DNA of 64,000 nucleotides from Chloroflexota bacterium (GTDB taxonomy: Bacteria; Chloroflexota; Anaerolineae; Anaerolineales; Anaerolineaceae): assembly GCA_004347695.1 (NCBI GenBank), contig SLTK01000010.1, forward strand, positions 1-64,000. The letters run 5' to 3'. How positions within the stretch are numbered: position 1 is the stretch's first letter; each line of letters starts with the position of its first letter. Shown in pieces: positions 40,047 to 50,632 of the stretch. A program made the position numbers and the translations under genes. The notes below the pieces were generated by a model. The model was given only the letters and a program-made list of their open reading frames with translations. It was not told where the DNA came from and made no database searches.

Positions 40047-40712
40047 CTAAGGCTTCAGGACAAAGAAGTTGTCAAACAGAATATCCACTCCGGGTTGACT
40101 GTATGAGCCAGCGATTAAGCCCACATCGCCCACAGTAAAATCCATGTCTTCGACCTCCAGGAATTTCTCCTGGTTTACGTATAAAGTCAACCGGGAACCG
40201 ACGCAGTCAGCACGAATCTGATTGGTGGTTTGCCCCTGCTGGATCATTGCGCCGTACTCCAATCCATCGGGGCTGTTTAAAGTCTGGTACAGACCGTCCT
40301 TTACCTTGATGATGCCGCCATAGCCATCACTGCTGACCAGAAATGCATAGAAATTATACTCGTTCTGGAAACGGCAGAGTAGACCAAAATCATTGTCCGT
40401 CGGCCCTTCGATTAAGGTGGCATCCACCGCCAGCGTCGAATCGCTGAAACGCTGCCCGGGCAGCGACCAGTAATCATAATTTGCTTCGTTAATGTGGAAA
40501 CTTAAACCATCGGAGGCATAGGCGATGGTGGCGCTTTCAGATGACCAAACCTGCCAACCCGATTCGGGATTATCGAAATTGTCAAAATAAACCACGCTGC
40601 CCGGGTCGATTTCTGCAAGCGCAGAACTCGTAATGCGATCCTCCAGATTGCATCCGCTCAAGACCAGGGTTGTCAGTGCAAAGAAAAGCACCAGCATGGT
40701 TTTTTGGTTCAT
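40047..40712 (-). CDS. Lipoprotein with LamG/concanavalin-like (DUF1080-like) domain
   Basis: Lipobox TLVLSGCN; VVYFDNFDNPESGWQVWSSESATIAYASDGLSFHI. Confidence 0.7.
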   Translation of the reverse strand: MNQKTMLVLFFALTTLVLSGCNLEDRITSSALAEIDPGSVVYFDNFDNPESGWQVWSSESATIAYASDGLSFHINEANYDYWSLPGQRFSDSTLAVDATLIEGPTDNDFGLLCRFQNEYNFYAFLVSSDGYGGIIKVKDGLYQTLNSPDGLEYGAMIQQGQTTNQIRADCVGSRLTLYVNQEKFLEVEDMDFTVGDVGLIAGSYSQPGVDILFDNFFVLKP

Positions 40713-40809
40713 TCCGCAACTCCTTCGAACCCGTAAAGGTTTTGTGTCGATGGTGTGGGTTCGATGCCGTCTCAGTGACTGTTTTTGGAGGATATTGCGG
40801 TGAACGGAT

Positions 40810-42237
40810 TTATTGGCCGGGAAAATGCTTGTCAAGCAACCGCTGTGCCTGGGAGGCAACAGCGGGATCGGTGTTCTGGGCTGCTGCTGTTTTTAACAAG
40901 GGGAAAGCCAGTGGAAAGCGGTTCCCGGCGATGTAAACCTGCGCCAGATGGAACCGGGCGGCCTCGTACTCACCATCCTCTGCCAGTGCTAGTTGCAAGA
41001 ATTGTTCCGCCTTTTCCAGGTCGCCATTCGTCAGGAATACCCACCCGGCGGCATCCAATACCTGTAGATCTTTCGACGCAAGAATCAGCGCTCGTTCGAT
41101 TGCGGGTAGCGTAAAGGTTGAAAAGTCAAAACCGTATGTGGCCGAAAATACCGCCAGAGCCCGCCAGAATTGCGCGTTTATCGGTTCGATCTCGACCGCG
41201 CGTTGATAGGCTGCCATGGCGCTCACCAGGTCGCCGGCCAGTGCATATGTACCGCCAATTTCCACCTGCCAGCGGCCCTGGTCGGGATGGTTGGCGGCTA
41301 ATTTCTGAAGATACGCCAGCGCGACCATCGGTTTGTTCTGGCGGCTCCAATACAAGGTCAAAGCGGATAATACGATGTCTGAATTGGGCGCGATGCTTTT
41401 GGCGCGCAGCAGGTCTGTCCAGCCATCCTTGCCCTGTTGTTGACGGGATTCACCCAGAAAAGCCCACGCCTCAGCGTAACCAGGCGCGAAGTTTAGCGCA
41501 GCCTGAAATGCCGTTTCGGCTACATCCCACTGCCCCAGGTCTCCCAACCGCTGACCAATCAACACCAGTTGGTAAGCCCGGTCATTCTGCAGCGCTGCCT
41601 GTCCGAGCACTTCCAATAAACGGCGCGATTGTTCGGCCTCAATCCCCTCACAGTTACCGGCGCTGGCTAAGGGATGCGCGGCATCAGCGATGCTGCGTGG
41701 GGAAAGCAGCAACCCGGTCAGCCAGGCTGCCTGAACTGAATCCGGGTCGAATTCCAACCAGCGCTGTGCAGCCAGCAGCGTGCCATCCAGATCACCGGCG
41801 GCGCGCAAACGATCAGCCGCCTGAGCGATTTGGCTCACATCGACAGCCGGTAGACTCGCCAATTTACGCCAGGTTTCGCTGGCCCTGGCCGAATCTCCCG
41901 TTTGCAGATAGGCTTCCCCCAGATTCAAAAGCCCGCCTGCCGAAATTTCCACATGCTCCGTCACGGCGCTGTAACTGGCAATTGCCTGCGCGAAATCACC
42001 CGCCAAAAATTCGAGCCCGGCAATTTTTTCGAGCAGATCCGTGCGTTCCGGTTGATATTCCAAAACCTGGCGGTAATACCGGGCAGCCTCCGCTGGCATC
42101 CCAATGGTCTCCGAAATATGCGCGCGCTGCCAGGCGACCGTCAAGCGAACCGGGCGTGGTGCAAGCGTGACCAGCCCCGATACCAGCACCGGCGCAGCCA
42201 CCAGCACTGACAGCAGCAACCGCTCAAGCAATTTCAT
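40810..42237 (-). CDS. TPR-repeat protein
   Basis: Repeated TPR-like helices (AEAWAFLGESRQQQGKDGWTDLLRAK; ISAMAAYQRAVEIEPINAQFWRALA-type). Confidence 0.85.
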   Translation of the reverse strand: MKLLERLLLSVLVAAPVLVSGLVTLAPRPVRLTVAWQRAHISETIGMPAEAARYYRQVLEYQPERTDLLEKIAGLEFLAGDFAQAIASYSAVTEHVEISAGGLLNLGEAYLQTGDSARASETWRKLASLPAVDVSQIAQAADRLRAAGDLDGTLLAAQRWLEFDPDSVQAAWLTGLLLSPRSIADAAHPLASAGNCEGIEAEQSRRLLEVLGQAALQNDRAYQLVLIGQRLGDLGQWDVAETAFQAALNFAPGYAEAWAFLGESRQQQGKDGWTDLLRAKSIAPNSDIVLSALTLYWSRQNKPMVALAYLQKLAANHPDQGRWQVEIGGTYALAGDLVSAMAAYQRAVEIEPINAQFWRALAVFSATYGFDFSTFTLPAIERALILASKDLQVLDAAGWVFLTNGDLEKAEQFLQLALAEDGEYEAARFHLAQVYIAGNRFPLAFPLLKTAAAQNTDPAVASQAQRLLDKHFPGQ

Positions 42238-42255
42238 CTTGCCAATTATAAGCGC

Positions 42256-43074
42256 TCACCAGGCCAGCACCGCCCCGCTGGCTTTATGGATCGTAAAGCC
42301 ACCGTTCGTTTGTATTTCTGCATTAACCCAGGCCGTGATTTCCTCTTGGGCGCCGGGTGGGAAATCCCAGATGCCGACCATCGAGCGAATGTAGTCCAGC
42401 AGCGCGCGGGTTTCCGTGACGAACAGGCTGTCGATAAAGGGAATCACCTCGACATGTTCGAAAGACTCGCCCAGAATTGCAGGAGCATTCTCCAACCCAT
42501 AGCGCGCAGCAAAATCATGCAGCTCAGAACGCATGAGACCAAAACGATTCATCAAATCACCTAGTTCCTGCATATGGCCGGCACTGTTGGTGGCAGCGCA
42601 CAACCGGCCGCCAGGAGCGAGCACGCGCCGCAGTTCGCGCACGGCCAGTGAAATATCCGGCACATGGTAGAGCATATAATTGGCAAGCACCCGCTCGAAT
42701 TGGCCGGTGGAAAACGGCAGGCGTTGAACGTCCGCAGCGGCAAAGTCGAAGCGGGCATCGCTGTTCAACACTGCCCGGGCCGAACCCGCCATTCCCGTAG
42801 AGAGATCCAGCATGGTTACCTGCAGCTCCGCCGGCAGCCGCCGCTGATTGGTATGCCAGATTTCTCCCGTGCCGCAGCCGACCTCCATCACGGGCATGCC
42901 GGCTCGCAGGTCGAGCAAATCGTACATCCATTCGAAATAATTGGATGGATTGACACTGAACCGTCGGTGCAGTTGGATGCGTGCATCCAGGTGATCCCCC
43001 TGGCGGTATTGTTCCTTCTTCAAATATTCCTGATCTGAAATCGGGTCCATGCCATTCTTCCCTATTTTAGTCAT
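42256..43074 (-). CDS. Class I SAM-dependent methyltransferase (UbiE-type)
   Basis: PVMEVGCGTGEIW; RVLAPGGRLCAATNS. Confidence 0.88.
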   Translation of the reverse strand: MTKIGKNGMDPISDQEYLKKEQYRQGDHLDARIQLHRRFSVNPSNYFEWMYDLLDLRAGMPVMEVGCGTGEIWHTNQRRLPAELQVTMLDLSTGMAGSARAVLNSDARFDFAAADVQRLPFSTGQFERVLANYMLYHVPDISLAVRELRRVLAPGGRLCAATNSAGHMQELGDLMNRFGLMRSELHDFAARYGLENAPAILGESFEHVEVIPFIDSLFVTETRALLDYIRSMVGIWDFPPGAQEEITAWVNAEIQTNGGFTIHKASGAVLAW

Positions 43075-43093
43075 AATTGTCAGGTGAAATTCT

Positions 43094-43122
43094 TGACATG
43101 TATATTAAAACATGATATTCTT
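43094..43122 (+). promoter_or_regulatory. Sigma70-type promoter upstream of csp
   Basis: TTGACA-17 nt-TATTCT: ttgacatgtatattaaaacatgatattct. Confidence 0.65.
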
Positions 43123-43182
43123 GCGCCCGATGGATTTGGCTGAAATGCCAGATAATTTCTACTTAGTTAGATGGAGTAAAGC

Positions 43183-43395
43183 ATGTCAGAACGTTTTGTT
43201 GGAACTGTGAAGTGGTTCAACCCCGCCAAGGGATACGGTTTTATCGGCCGTGAAGATGGGGAAGATGTCTTCGTGCACTTTTCCGCTATCGATATGGATG
43301 GCTACAAACAGCTCAAGGAAGGCCAGAAAGTAGAGTTTTCAATTGAGACCGGCAATAAGGGCTTACAGGCTGCAGCCGTAACGGCCGTAGAGTAA
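43183..43395 (+). CDS. Cold-shock domain protein
   Basis: [30 protein letters not shown]. Confidence 0.97.
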   Translation: MSERFVGTVKWFNPAKGYGFIGREDGEDVFVHFSAIDMDGYKQLKEGQKVEFSIETGNKGLQAAAVTAVE

Positions 43396-43420
43396 GCCTT
43401 CACAGAAAATTAAATATCAA

Positions 43421-43450
43421 CTGCGCCACGCTGTGGCGCAGTCTTTTTTT
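43421..43450 (+). terminator. Rho-independent terminator of csp
   Basis: CTGCGCCAC-gct-GTGGCGCAG followed by tcttttttt. Confidence 0.92.
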
Positions 43451-44066
43451 AACCACCGCGCATTCCCAAAATAATACCGCCAATTTTAGCCAGCTCGGTC
43501 AGCGTGACCCGCCAGCCTTCCCGGCTGAACATCCAGTTGATGGGTTGGTACCAGTGACCGCTGGCAGCAGCCACCCGCACTTTTACACCTTCGGTTCCCA
43601 GTTCACCGGCGAACAATATTCGCGCACGCAAGGTATGGTATGGATCAGTCACAACCAGTACGGAATCGAACCCCGCGCTCTTAGCCAGCTTTGCCACCTG
43701 GCGCGCTTCGTCATAGGTACTGGTGGCAGTCCCGTAGGCGGTCTGGATTTGATACGAAGGCACACCCGCCTTTATCAGTTGACTGCGCGTCTCGCCCATC
43801 GTCGAAACGCTGCCGCGTCCTGAAGTTTGGGTTAATACGATTGTATTTGCCGCGCCATCATTGAATAACCGGGCGGCCTCGGCGTTACGCACCTTACCGC
43901 CTCCGCTCAAAAGCACGATGGCATCGGCATTTTTATTCGTATCGGATGTGACCAGCAGCATCCCGATAAAAACCAGGAACAAATATGTCCCGGCAACCAG
44001 TAATAATGAACCGCTCACAAATTTTGCAAAACAACCCCCTGGGGTTCTTTCAGGTTGGTTTGTCAA
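43449..44066 (-). CDS. YdcF/DUF218 family protein
   Basis: NADAIVLLSGGGKVRNAEAARLFNDG; VLVVTDPYHTLRARILF. Confidence 0.88.
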   Translation of the reverse strand: MTNQPERTPGGCFAKFVSGSLLLVAGTYLFLVFIGMLLVTSDTNKNADAIVLLSGGGKVRNAEAARLFNDGAANTIVLTQTSGRGSVSTMGETRSQLIKAGVPSYQIQTAYGTATSTYDEARQVAKLAKSAGFDSVLVVTDPYHTLRARILFAGELGTEGVKVRVAAASGHWYQPINWMFSREGWRVTLTELAKIGGIILGMRGG

Positions 44067-44086
44067 TTACAGAAATTAACCTTTCA

Positions 44087-45250
44087 CTATTTCGCCGGAA
44101 CATTTCCCAGCGCTTGTCGGATACGCTCCAGCCCCTCGAGTAACACGCTGCGGGGGCAGGCAAAATTCAAACGCACATATCCGATTCCGCCATTACCAAA
44201 TTCCTTGCCGTCGTTCAGCCCTACCCTGGCGTGTTTGATCAGGTATTCGCAGGGCGCAAGTTCCAGATTGTAAGCCGATAAATCGATCCAGGCAAGATAA
44301 GTACCTTCCGGGACAGTCATGCGCGCCCGGGGCAATTGGGTTTTGATAAATTCGACCACTGTATCCCGGTTGCTTTCCAGGTATATCAGCAGCTCGGCCA
44401 ACCACTCTTGACCCTCGGCATAGGCAGCGCGAGCAGCAATCATGCCCATCAGGTTGGCGCCATGGACCAGGCCGCGGCGTGCTTTTTTGAAAGCCGCAAG
44501 CAGATCCGGGTTGGAGATTATGGCATAGGCGCAGCCCAACCCAGGCAGGTTGAAGGTCTTGCTGGGCGCCATGAGGGTGATGGTGTTTGCAGCGATTTCC
44601 GGGGATAGCGAGGCAATCGGCGTGTGATGGTGACCTGTGTAGATCAGGTCGGAGTGAATTTCATCCGAGCAAATCGGAACATCGTAGCGCAGGCAAATCT
44701 CTGCCATGCGTTCAAGTTCTGGGCGGGTAAAGACCCGTCCGACCGGGTTGTGGGGGTTGCACAGCAGAAACAGGTTCGGGCGCTGTGCAATTGCCGTTTC
44801 GAACCTTTCCCAATCAACGCTGAAACTGCCATTTTCGTCCCGCAACAGGTCAACCGTCACCTGGGTCAAACCGGCATTCTTTGCGACCTCAAAGAACGGC
44901 ATATAGACCGGGGTCATAAAAACCAGACTGCCGCCTGGCCGTGCCAATGCCTGCGCCGCCAGGTTGAACGCAATCACCACACCGGGCATGAAGACGATTT
45001 GCTCGCTCTCGACCCGCCAACCATAAAGTCGGTTCAGGTGGGCTTGAATGACTTCAACCAGGCCTGACTCGGTTTTTGCATAGCCATAAATGGGGTGCTC
45101 CACTCGTGTTTTGAGCGCCCGGGTAACGGCGGGCGGGACATGAAAATCCATATCCGCCACCCACATGGGTAGCACATCCGCAGGGAACAGATTCCATTTA
45201 ATGCTTTCGGTTGCGCGGCGATTGTAAAGTTGGTCGAATTGAAAGGTCAT
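44087..45250 (-). CDS. PatB/MalY-type PLP-dependent C-S lyase/aminotransferase
   Basis: RRATESIKWNLFPADVLPMWVADMDFHVPPAV; LMAPSKTFNLPGLGCAYAI. Confidence 0.92.
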   Translation of the reverse strand: MTFQFDQLYNRRATESIKWNLFPADVLPMWVADMDFHVPPAVTRALKTRVEHPIYGYAKTESGLVEVIQAHLNRLYGWRVESEQIVFMPGVVIAFNLAAQALARPGGSLVFMTPVYMPFFEVAKNAGLTQVTVDLLRDENGSFSVDWERFETAIAQRPNLFLLCNPHNPVGRVFTRPELERMAEICLRYDVPICSDEIHSDLIYTGHHHTPIASLSPEIAANTITLMAPSKTFNLPGLGCAYAIISNPDLLAAFKKARRGLVHGANLMGMIAARAAYAEGQEWLAELLIYLESNRDTVVEFIKTQLPRARMTVPEGTYLAWIDLSAYNLELAPCEYLIKHARVGLNDGKEFGNGGIGYVRLNFACPRSVLLEGLERIRQALGNVPAK

Positions 45251-45381
45251 GGTTCCCTCGGTTGATGAGATACATAGCAGCGCAATGATTATATACCTGC
45301 TGGTAAGCGGCTGTCGAGACACGCAAAACACGCGCGAAAACTGGTATACTGATGGTCATCATTTTCTCCCAACTGTAACCA

Positions 45382-46287
45382 ATGGCCACCCACATTCCAA
45401 AGCCCCCTTCCCTTCAGGTTCTAACCTCGCCCGATTGGCAGGATTACGAGTTGCTGGACAGCGGCGACGGGCAAAAACTGGAACGCTACGGCGCTTATAT
45501 TTTGCTGCGCCCCGAACCTGAAGCTGTCTGGCGGCGTAGCCTGCCGGAACGCGAGTGGAGCAAGGCGCACGCGGTCTTCAAACCGGCGCCTGAGGAAAAT
45601 GGCGGTCACTGGCAGCCGCTGAAAAAATTGCCGGAACGCTGGACCATGCAGTATAAGCAGCTGCGCTTTTATGTCCAGACTACCGCCTCGCGCCACCTGG
45701 GGGTCTTCCCCGAACAGGCCGCGCAGTGGGATTGGATTACGCAACAGATAGAGTCCAGCCGCCGGCCGCTGCGCGTGCTCAACCTGTTTGGCTATACCGG
45801 CCTGGCATCACTGGCAGCCGCGCAGGCAGGCGCAGCCGTCACCCACCTGGATGCTTCGCGGAAGGTCGTTCAATGGGCTAACGACAACCTGACCTTTTCT
45901 AATCTGGGCGACCGGGGCGTGCGCTGGATTGTGGACGACGCCCTCAAATTTGTCCAGCGCGAAGCCCGGCGCAATTCCACTTATGACGGCATCATCCTCG
46001 ACCCACCCAAATTTGGCCGCGGGCCGAAGGGGGAGGTGTGGGAGTTCTACAAGCTGCTGCCCACCCTGCTGGACGCCTGCCGCCAGATCCTATCGCAGCA
46101 GTCGGTATTCGTTGCCCTGACCGCTTATGCTGTGAAAGCCTCACCGCTGACGTTGTACTACGCCTTGCAGGAAATGCTGGCCGGTAAAACCGGGACATTG
46201 ACAGCCGGTGAAATTGCCCTGACCGAGAAAAGCGCGGGAAGATTGTTATCCACCGCCATATTCGCCCGTTGGACCCATGTAGAATAA
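45382..46287 (+). CDS. Class I SAM-dependent (RlmI-like) rRNA methyltransferase
   Basis: RVLNLFGYTGLASLAAAQAGAAVTHLDAS; GIILDPPKFGRG. Confidence 0.88.
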   Translation: MATHIPKPPSLQVLTSPDWQDYELLDSGDGQKLERYGAYILLRPEPEAVWRRSLPEREWSKAHAVFKPAPEENGGHWQPLKKLPERWTMQYKQLRFYVQTTASRHLGVFPEQAAQWDWITQQIESSRRPLRVLNLFGYTGLASLAAAQAGAAVTHLDASRKVVQWANDNLTFSNLGDRGVRWIVDDALKFVQREARRNSTYDGIILDPPKFGRGPKGEVWEFYKLLPTLLDACRQILSQQSVFVALTAYAVKASPLTLYYALQEMLAGKTGTLTAGEIALTEKSAGRLLSTAIFARWTHVE

Positions 46288-46309
46288 ATTAATTCTGGAG
46301 CTAAGCCAA

Positions 46310-47158
46310 ATGTCAAATACCCCCACTATTACCTTGATTGGCCCCGGCGTAATGGCCGAAGCAGTTATCGGCGGGTTAATCCGCAATCAGGTCACCGAAC
46401 CCTCCAAAATTATGGCTGCGGGTCCACGCATCGAGCGCGGTGAGGAATTGATCGAACGCTACGGCATCCACTTTACGACCGATAATAAAGCAGCGGCGAA
46501 AGGGGCTGAAATCGTCATTCTGTCCGTCAAACCTCAGCGGTTGCAGGGTGTGTTGGCCGGGCTGCGCGGCAGCATCGACCCTCAGGCCCTGGTTTTGTCG
46601 ATTGTTGCCGGCGCTGCCATTCAAACGATTTCGCAGGCACTCTCGCACCCGGTGGTGGTGCGCGTCATGCCCAATACTCCGGCGCAAATTGGGCAGGGGA
46701 TTTCAGTCTGGACGGCGTCGTCCGTGGTTACAACTGCCCAACGGGAACTGGCTCAGTGCATTCTGGCCGCACTCGGGCAGGAAATTTTTGTCGAGGATGA
46801 AAATTTACTGGACATGGCAACCGCATTATCCGGTTCCGGCCCAGCTTATGTGTTTTTGTTTATGGAAGCGCTGGTCGATGCCGGTGTGCACCTTGGTTTC
46901 CCGCGCCGCATCTCCGAAGCGCTGGTGCTGCAAACTTTACGCGGCTCGGTTGAATATTACGCCCAGAAGAAGGATCACCCGGCGCACTTACGCAATGAAG
47001 TCACTTCTCCAGGCGGCACCTCGGCTGCGGCACTTTATTATCTGGAAAAAGCCGGATTTCGCACTGCCATCAGCCGTGCAATTTGGGCAGCTTACGAGCG
47101 CTCGCAGGAGCTGGGGCGCGGCAAAACCAGCGCCCCGCCGGAGAAGCAGGGCAATTAA
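46310..47158 (+). CDS. proC: Pyrroline-5-carboxylate reductase
   Basis: LIGPGVMAEAVIGGLI; LSGSGPAYVFLFMEALVDAGVHLGFPR; VTSPGGTSAAAL. Confidence 0.96.
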   Translation: MSNTPTITLIGPGVMAEAVIGGLIRNQVTEPSKIMAAGPRIERGEELIERYGIHFTTDNKAAAKGAEIVILSVKPQRLQGVLAGLRGSIDPQALVLSIVAGAAIQTISQALSHPVVVRVMPNTPAQIGQGISVWTASSVVTTAQRELAQCILAALGQEIFVEDENLLDMATALSGSGPAYVFLFMEALVDAGVHLGFPRRISEALVLQTLRGSVEYYAQKKDHPAHLRNEVTSPGGTSAAALYYLEKAGFRTAISRAIWAAYERSQELGRGKTSAPPEKQGN

Positions 47159-47172
47159 TCCAGGAGGTGAAT

Positions 47173-47406
47173 ATGGGACTTTACCTTTTAGATGATACCC
47201 TGAGCGTCGAGGTATTTTACGAGCCGTCCGACGGCCAGTTCCCGGATAATGTTTGCCTGCGCCTGTGGGAATCTTGCCCTGCCGAGGAAAAGATTTTAAT
47301 AGCCGACGAAACCAATGTCTTCTTAACCCCCGACCAGGCGCGTGAATTGGCCAGATTGCTGCTGGCTGCCGTGGCTGCCAGTGAGCAGAATAACTCAAAA
47401 TCTTAA
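47173..47406 (+). CDS. Hypothetical protein
   Basis: ATG at 47173 after aggaggtgaat RBS; 77 aa. Confidence 0.7.
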   Translation: MGLYLLDDTLSVEVFYEPSDGQFPDNVCLRLWESCPAEEKILIADETNVFLTPDQARELARLLLAAVAASEQNNSKS

Positions 47407-47494
47407 TCTATTTAATCCCAATTTAATGTTTACACAACCCGAAAACTTCCTATAATTAAGGTTAGTCGAATTCGCATTGCCAGAGGAGGGCACC

Positions 47495-47938
47495 ATGGAC
47501 AGCACCGTTCGGCAAATATTAAAAGAAAAAGGCAGCGAAGTCTGGTCGGTTGCGCCAACTACTACAATTTTCGATACCCTGCATTTGCTGTCGGACAAGG
47601 ATATTGGCGCTGTGGTCGTTGTGGATAAAGGCAAGCTGGTGGGGATTTTTTCAGAGCGCGACTACGTTCGTCAAGCAGAGAAGGATGTGAGCACGATCAA
47701 ATATCATCCGGTGTCAGATTATATGACCCGCGAGGTGGTCACCATCACGCCCGAAGAGACAGTCCAGGATTGCATGCTGTACATGACCGCCCACCACATT
47801 CGCCACCTGCCCGTGGTCGACGATGAGAAACTGGTCGGTATCATCACCATTGGCGACGTGGTCAAAACTGTCATCTCCGACCAGTCGCAACTGCTGGAAG
47901 AGATGGAAAACTTCATCAGCGGGCGTTACGGCCGGTAA
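47495..47938 (+). CDS. CBS-domain pair protein
   Basis: DKDIGAVVVVDKGKLVGIFSERDYVRQ; HIRHLPVVDDEKLVGIITIGDVVK. Confidence 0.93.
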   Translation: MDSTVRQILKEKGSEVWSVAPTTTIFDTLHLLSDKDIGAVVVVDKGKLVGIFSERDYVRQAEKDVSTIKYHPVSDYMTREVVTITPEETVQDCMLYMTAHHIRHLPVVDDEKLVGIITIGDVVKTVISDQSQLLEEMENFISGRYGR

Positions 47939-47973
47939 GACTAAGTCCCTCATATTCGAAAATTTTACAGGAT

Positions 47974-49218
47974 CTACAAGCCAACCTGACGTATTAATGC
48001 GGCATAAAATCGGCAAGCTTCGATAATCTGGCTCACCTTGGAGCGTTCGTTGATCATGTGAGCCAGTTTATATTCTCCGGGCCCAAAGCCAATGGTTGGG
48101 ATGCCCATGCTGACGGTGGTTACCGCGTTGGTGCTGAAATCCCAAAAGTCAAATGCCGCTGGATTGCTGCCAAAGACGTCGCGGTAGGCGCGGATGCAGC
48201 TTTTGGTCAGGTCATGATCCAGATCAATTTTCCAGGCCGAGTGAAACGGCTCATATTGGATATCCATTCCGGTCCAGCTTTTCCGATAAAGCGTACCCAC
48301 CTCCCAGGCGGCATTTTTCCCCTGGATGATCGCGTCCATTTCCTTGACGATTGATTCTTTGGTTTCTCCGGGCGCCATTCTGCGATCCAGATACACCTCG
48401 CATTCAGACGGCACGGCATTCAGGGAGGCACTGGTACTGGAAATCCGTGACATTACCAGCGTACCGCGGGGTGCTGCTTGTTTCATCAGTTCAGCGTTTG
48501 TCTTTTCCACGCGCTGGATGATCTCAGCCATTTCGTAAATGGCATTGACTCCTTTTTCCGGGGCTGAACCGTGGGCGGATACCCCTTTGGTCTTGATTAT
48601 GATTTGAGCTTTGCCCTTATGCCCCAGAGCAATCAAGTTATCCGATGGTTCACAAATAACCATGTAATCTGGCTTGATCTGGCATTCCTTGAAGAGGTGT
48701 TTTAAATTTTCCCCATCACAATCTTCTTCGAAAACGGTGCAGGAAACATAAATGGTCTTGCCAGCATCAAAACCCATTCTGTGGGCAATTGCGCCGGCAT
48801 AGATCGATGCTGCTGCCCCGGATTTCATATCGACCGAACCGCGCCCATGCAGGTTGCCATCGACAATTTCCCCGCTGAAGGGAGGAATGTCCCATTTTTC
48901 CTCGTCATTGGCCGCAACCGTGTCGACATGCGAGTCAAACATAATGGATTTTGCGCCATTGCCAATTCGGCCAAGTACATTGCCCATCGCATCGATGCGG
49001 ACCTCATCATAGCCAAGCGATTTCAATTTCTGCGCGATAACCCGAATGATTTGCTCTTCCTGCCCGGAATAGCTTTTGATTCGCACCAGTTCCTGCGTGA
49101 AAGCGATCAAGTCTTGCTGGTCTGCTGGCGTCAGCCAATCGGAATGATTCAAGCCACACCTCGATAAATTTATGAGTAACAAGAAGCGTCCAACCTTAAA
49201 ATATATCCTGCTCGACAA
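47974..49218 (-). CDS. M20-family peptidase, YgeY-like
   Basis: FDSHVDTVAANDEEKWDIPPFSGEIVDGNLHGRGSVDMKSG; FEEDCDGENL. Confidence 0.88.
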   Translation of the reverse strand: MSSRIYFKVGRFLLLINLSRCGLNHSDWLTPADQQDLIAFTQELVRIKSYSGQEEQIIRVIAQKLKSLGYDEVRIDAMGNVLGRIGNGAKSIMFDSHVDTVAANDEEKWDIPPFSGEIVDGNLHGRGSVDMKSGAAASIYAGAIAHRMGFDAGKTIYVSCTVFEEDCDGENLKHLFKECQIKPDYMVICEPSDNLIALGHKGKAQIIIKTKGVSAHGSAPEKGVNAIYEMAEIIQRVEKTNAELMKQAAPRGTLVMSRISSTSASLNAVPSECEVYLDRRMAPGETKESIVKEMDAIIQGKNAAWEVGTLYRKSWTGMDIQYEPFHSAWKIDLDHDLTKSCIRAYRDVFGSNPAAFDFWDFSTNAVTTVSMGIPTIGFGPGEYKLAHMINERSKVSQIIEACRFYAALIRQVGL

Positions 49219-49352
49219 TATAAATCAGGAAAGGTTGATTATATAAGGTATTCGCAAACGGGTAAATTCGATTTTTCTACCCACTCCTAAAAAGGAAATT
49301 TTCCGCCATTATCTGGTTTGACATTTTCCACAACCGCCCCTAAACTAACCCC

Positions 49353-50009
49353 ATGCTTGCCCGAGTTTACTCCTGCGCGGTCGTTGGCCTGGAAGGCGTC
49401 ATTGTCGAAGTCGAGGTTGACTTTGGCCAGGGTATACCTAAAATCACTGTCGTCGGGCTGCCGGATGCCGCCGTACAGGAAAGCAAAGAACGCGTTTATT
49501 CAGCCATCAAAAACGCCGGACTGATGTATCCGCGCCGCGCGCTGACCGTCAACCTGGCGCCGGCATCGGTGCGCAAAGAAGGGCCGGCGTACGACCTGCC
49601 GATTGCTCTCGGTGTGCTGGTGACTACCGAGCAATTAGCGCCTGAAAAGCTGGACAAAACCCTGGTTTTAGGCGAGCTATCGCTGGACGGCACGGTACGT
49701 CATGTGCGCGGCGTGCTGCCCATGGCCGCCACGGCCCGGCGGGAAGGGTTTACCCGCCTTTTCTGCCCGGAAGTCGATGCGGCTGAAGCCGCTCTCATCC
49801 CCGGGTTGGAGGTGATCCCGGTCCGTTCGCTCACTGATCTGACTGCCCACCTTTCCGGTTACGCCCCCATTCCGCCCCATCCGCCGGTCGAGGTGGACGA
49901 CGTCGAAATAGCAGTCCAGACCGATTTCCGTGACATTAAGGGGCAGGAACATGTCAAACGGGCGCTGGAGGTAGCAGCAGCCGGCGGGCACAACTTGATT
50001 ATGCTATGA
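49353..50009 (+). pseudogene. comM: ComM/YifB Mg-chelatase-like ATPase, 5' fragment, interrupted by the element
   Basis: MLARVYSCAVVGLEGVIVEVEVDFGQGIPKITVVGLPDAAVQESKERV... through AAAGGHNLIM, then stop 6 bp past the junction; Walker A and the rest are at 58507. Confidence 0.95.
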
Positions 50010-50075
50010 ACAAAAAACAGGTGCTTTTTCTATCCCATTTGTTTTATGCTAAGATAGTTTGTGGGAGGTGATTCC

Positions 50076-50537
50076 ATGGAAAAATACGAATATCTTAACC
50101 CGACTGGCGGAACCGCGGTAGTTTATTACGATAATGAACGGCGCGAGATCGTCAATATTTTATTGAATTTGAATGCTGGCGGCGCGGCTGATTTTATTAA
50201 TTGGACCGCAAAAAAGACTGAATTACCGGTTTTGAAAGTTACCCAGGAACTTGAAAAATACGCGCAGGTTTTACCCATTGCGGTATCAATCCAAAACGAC
50301 CCCCACAGCGATATACCGCCCTGGGATGAAATCGTGCCGGACATTGGATATGACAGGCAATTATTACAGATGTTATGGGATGGTATGCAGTATAAAGAAA
50401 TAGCTGACAGATTATTTATTGATTCCGAGAGGTTACAAAATAGAGTTACCGAACTTCGTAAAAAATACGGCGAAAAAGTAATCCCCAAACAAAAGACAAT
50501 CCGAATGAGGTTTATAAAAAGTCGTTATAAAAAGTGA
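50076..50537 (+). CDS. Element protein with C-terminal HTH-like region (putative regulator)
   Basis: RBS gggaggtgattcc before ATG 50076; LLQMLWDGMQYKEIADRLFIDSERLQNRVTELRKKYG. Confidence 0.6.
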   Translation: MEKYEYLNPTGGTAVVYYDNERREIVNILLNLNAGGAADFINWTAKKTELPVLKVTQELEKYAQVLPIAVSIQNDPHSDIPPWDEIVPDIGYDRQLLQMLWDGMQYKEIADRLFIDSERLQNRVTELRKKYGEKVIPKQKTIRMRFIKSRYKK

Positions 50538-50576
50538 TATTGCGTGATATAGGCTAGGATATCCGTTCTAGGTAAG

Positions 50577-50609
50577 ATGAGTATGGTAACAACCCATACT
50601 CATTTTTTT
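50577..50609 (+). terminator. Rho-independent terminator after the HTH gene
   Basis: ATGAGTATGG-taacaac-CCATACTCAT followed by TTTTTT. Confidence 0.88.
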
Positions 50610-50632
50610 GTTAAACAAGAAAGAGGTGACAA

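Noticed and set aside
41118-42170. 350-aa plus-strand ORF
   Set aside because: Antisense to the TPR gene; Pro/Arg-rich composition typical of a shadow frame.
50577-50609. Palindrome near the element left end as an attachment or operator site
   Set aside because: Stem followed by TTTTTT is adequately explained as an intrinsic terminator.
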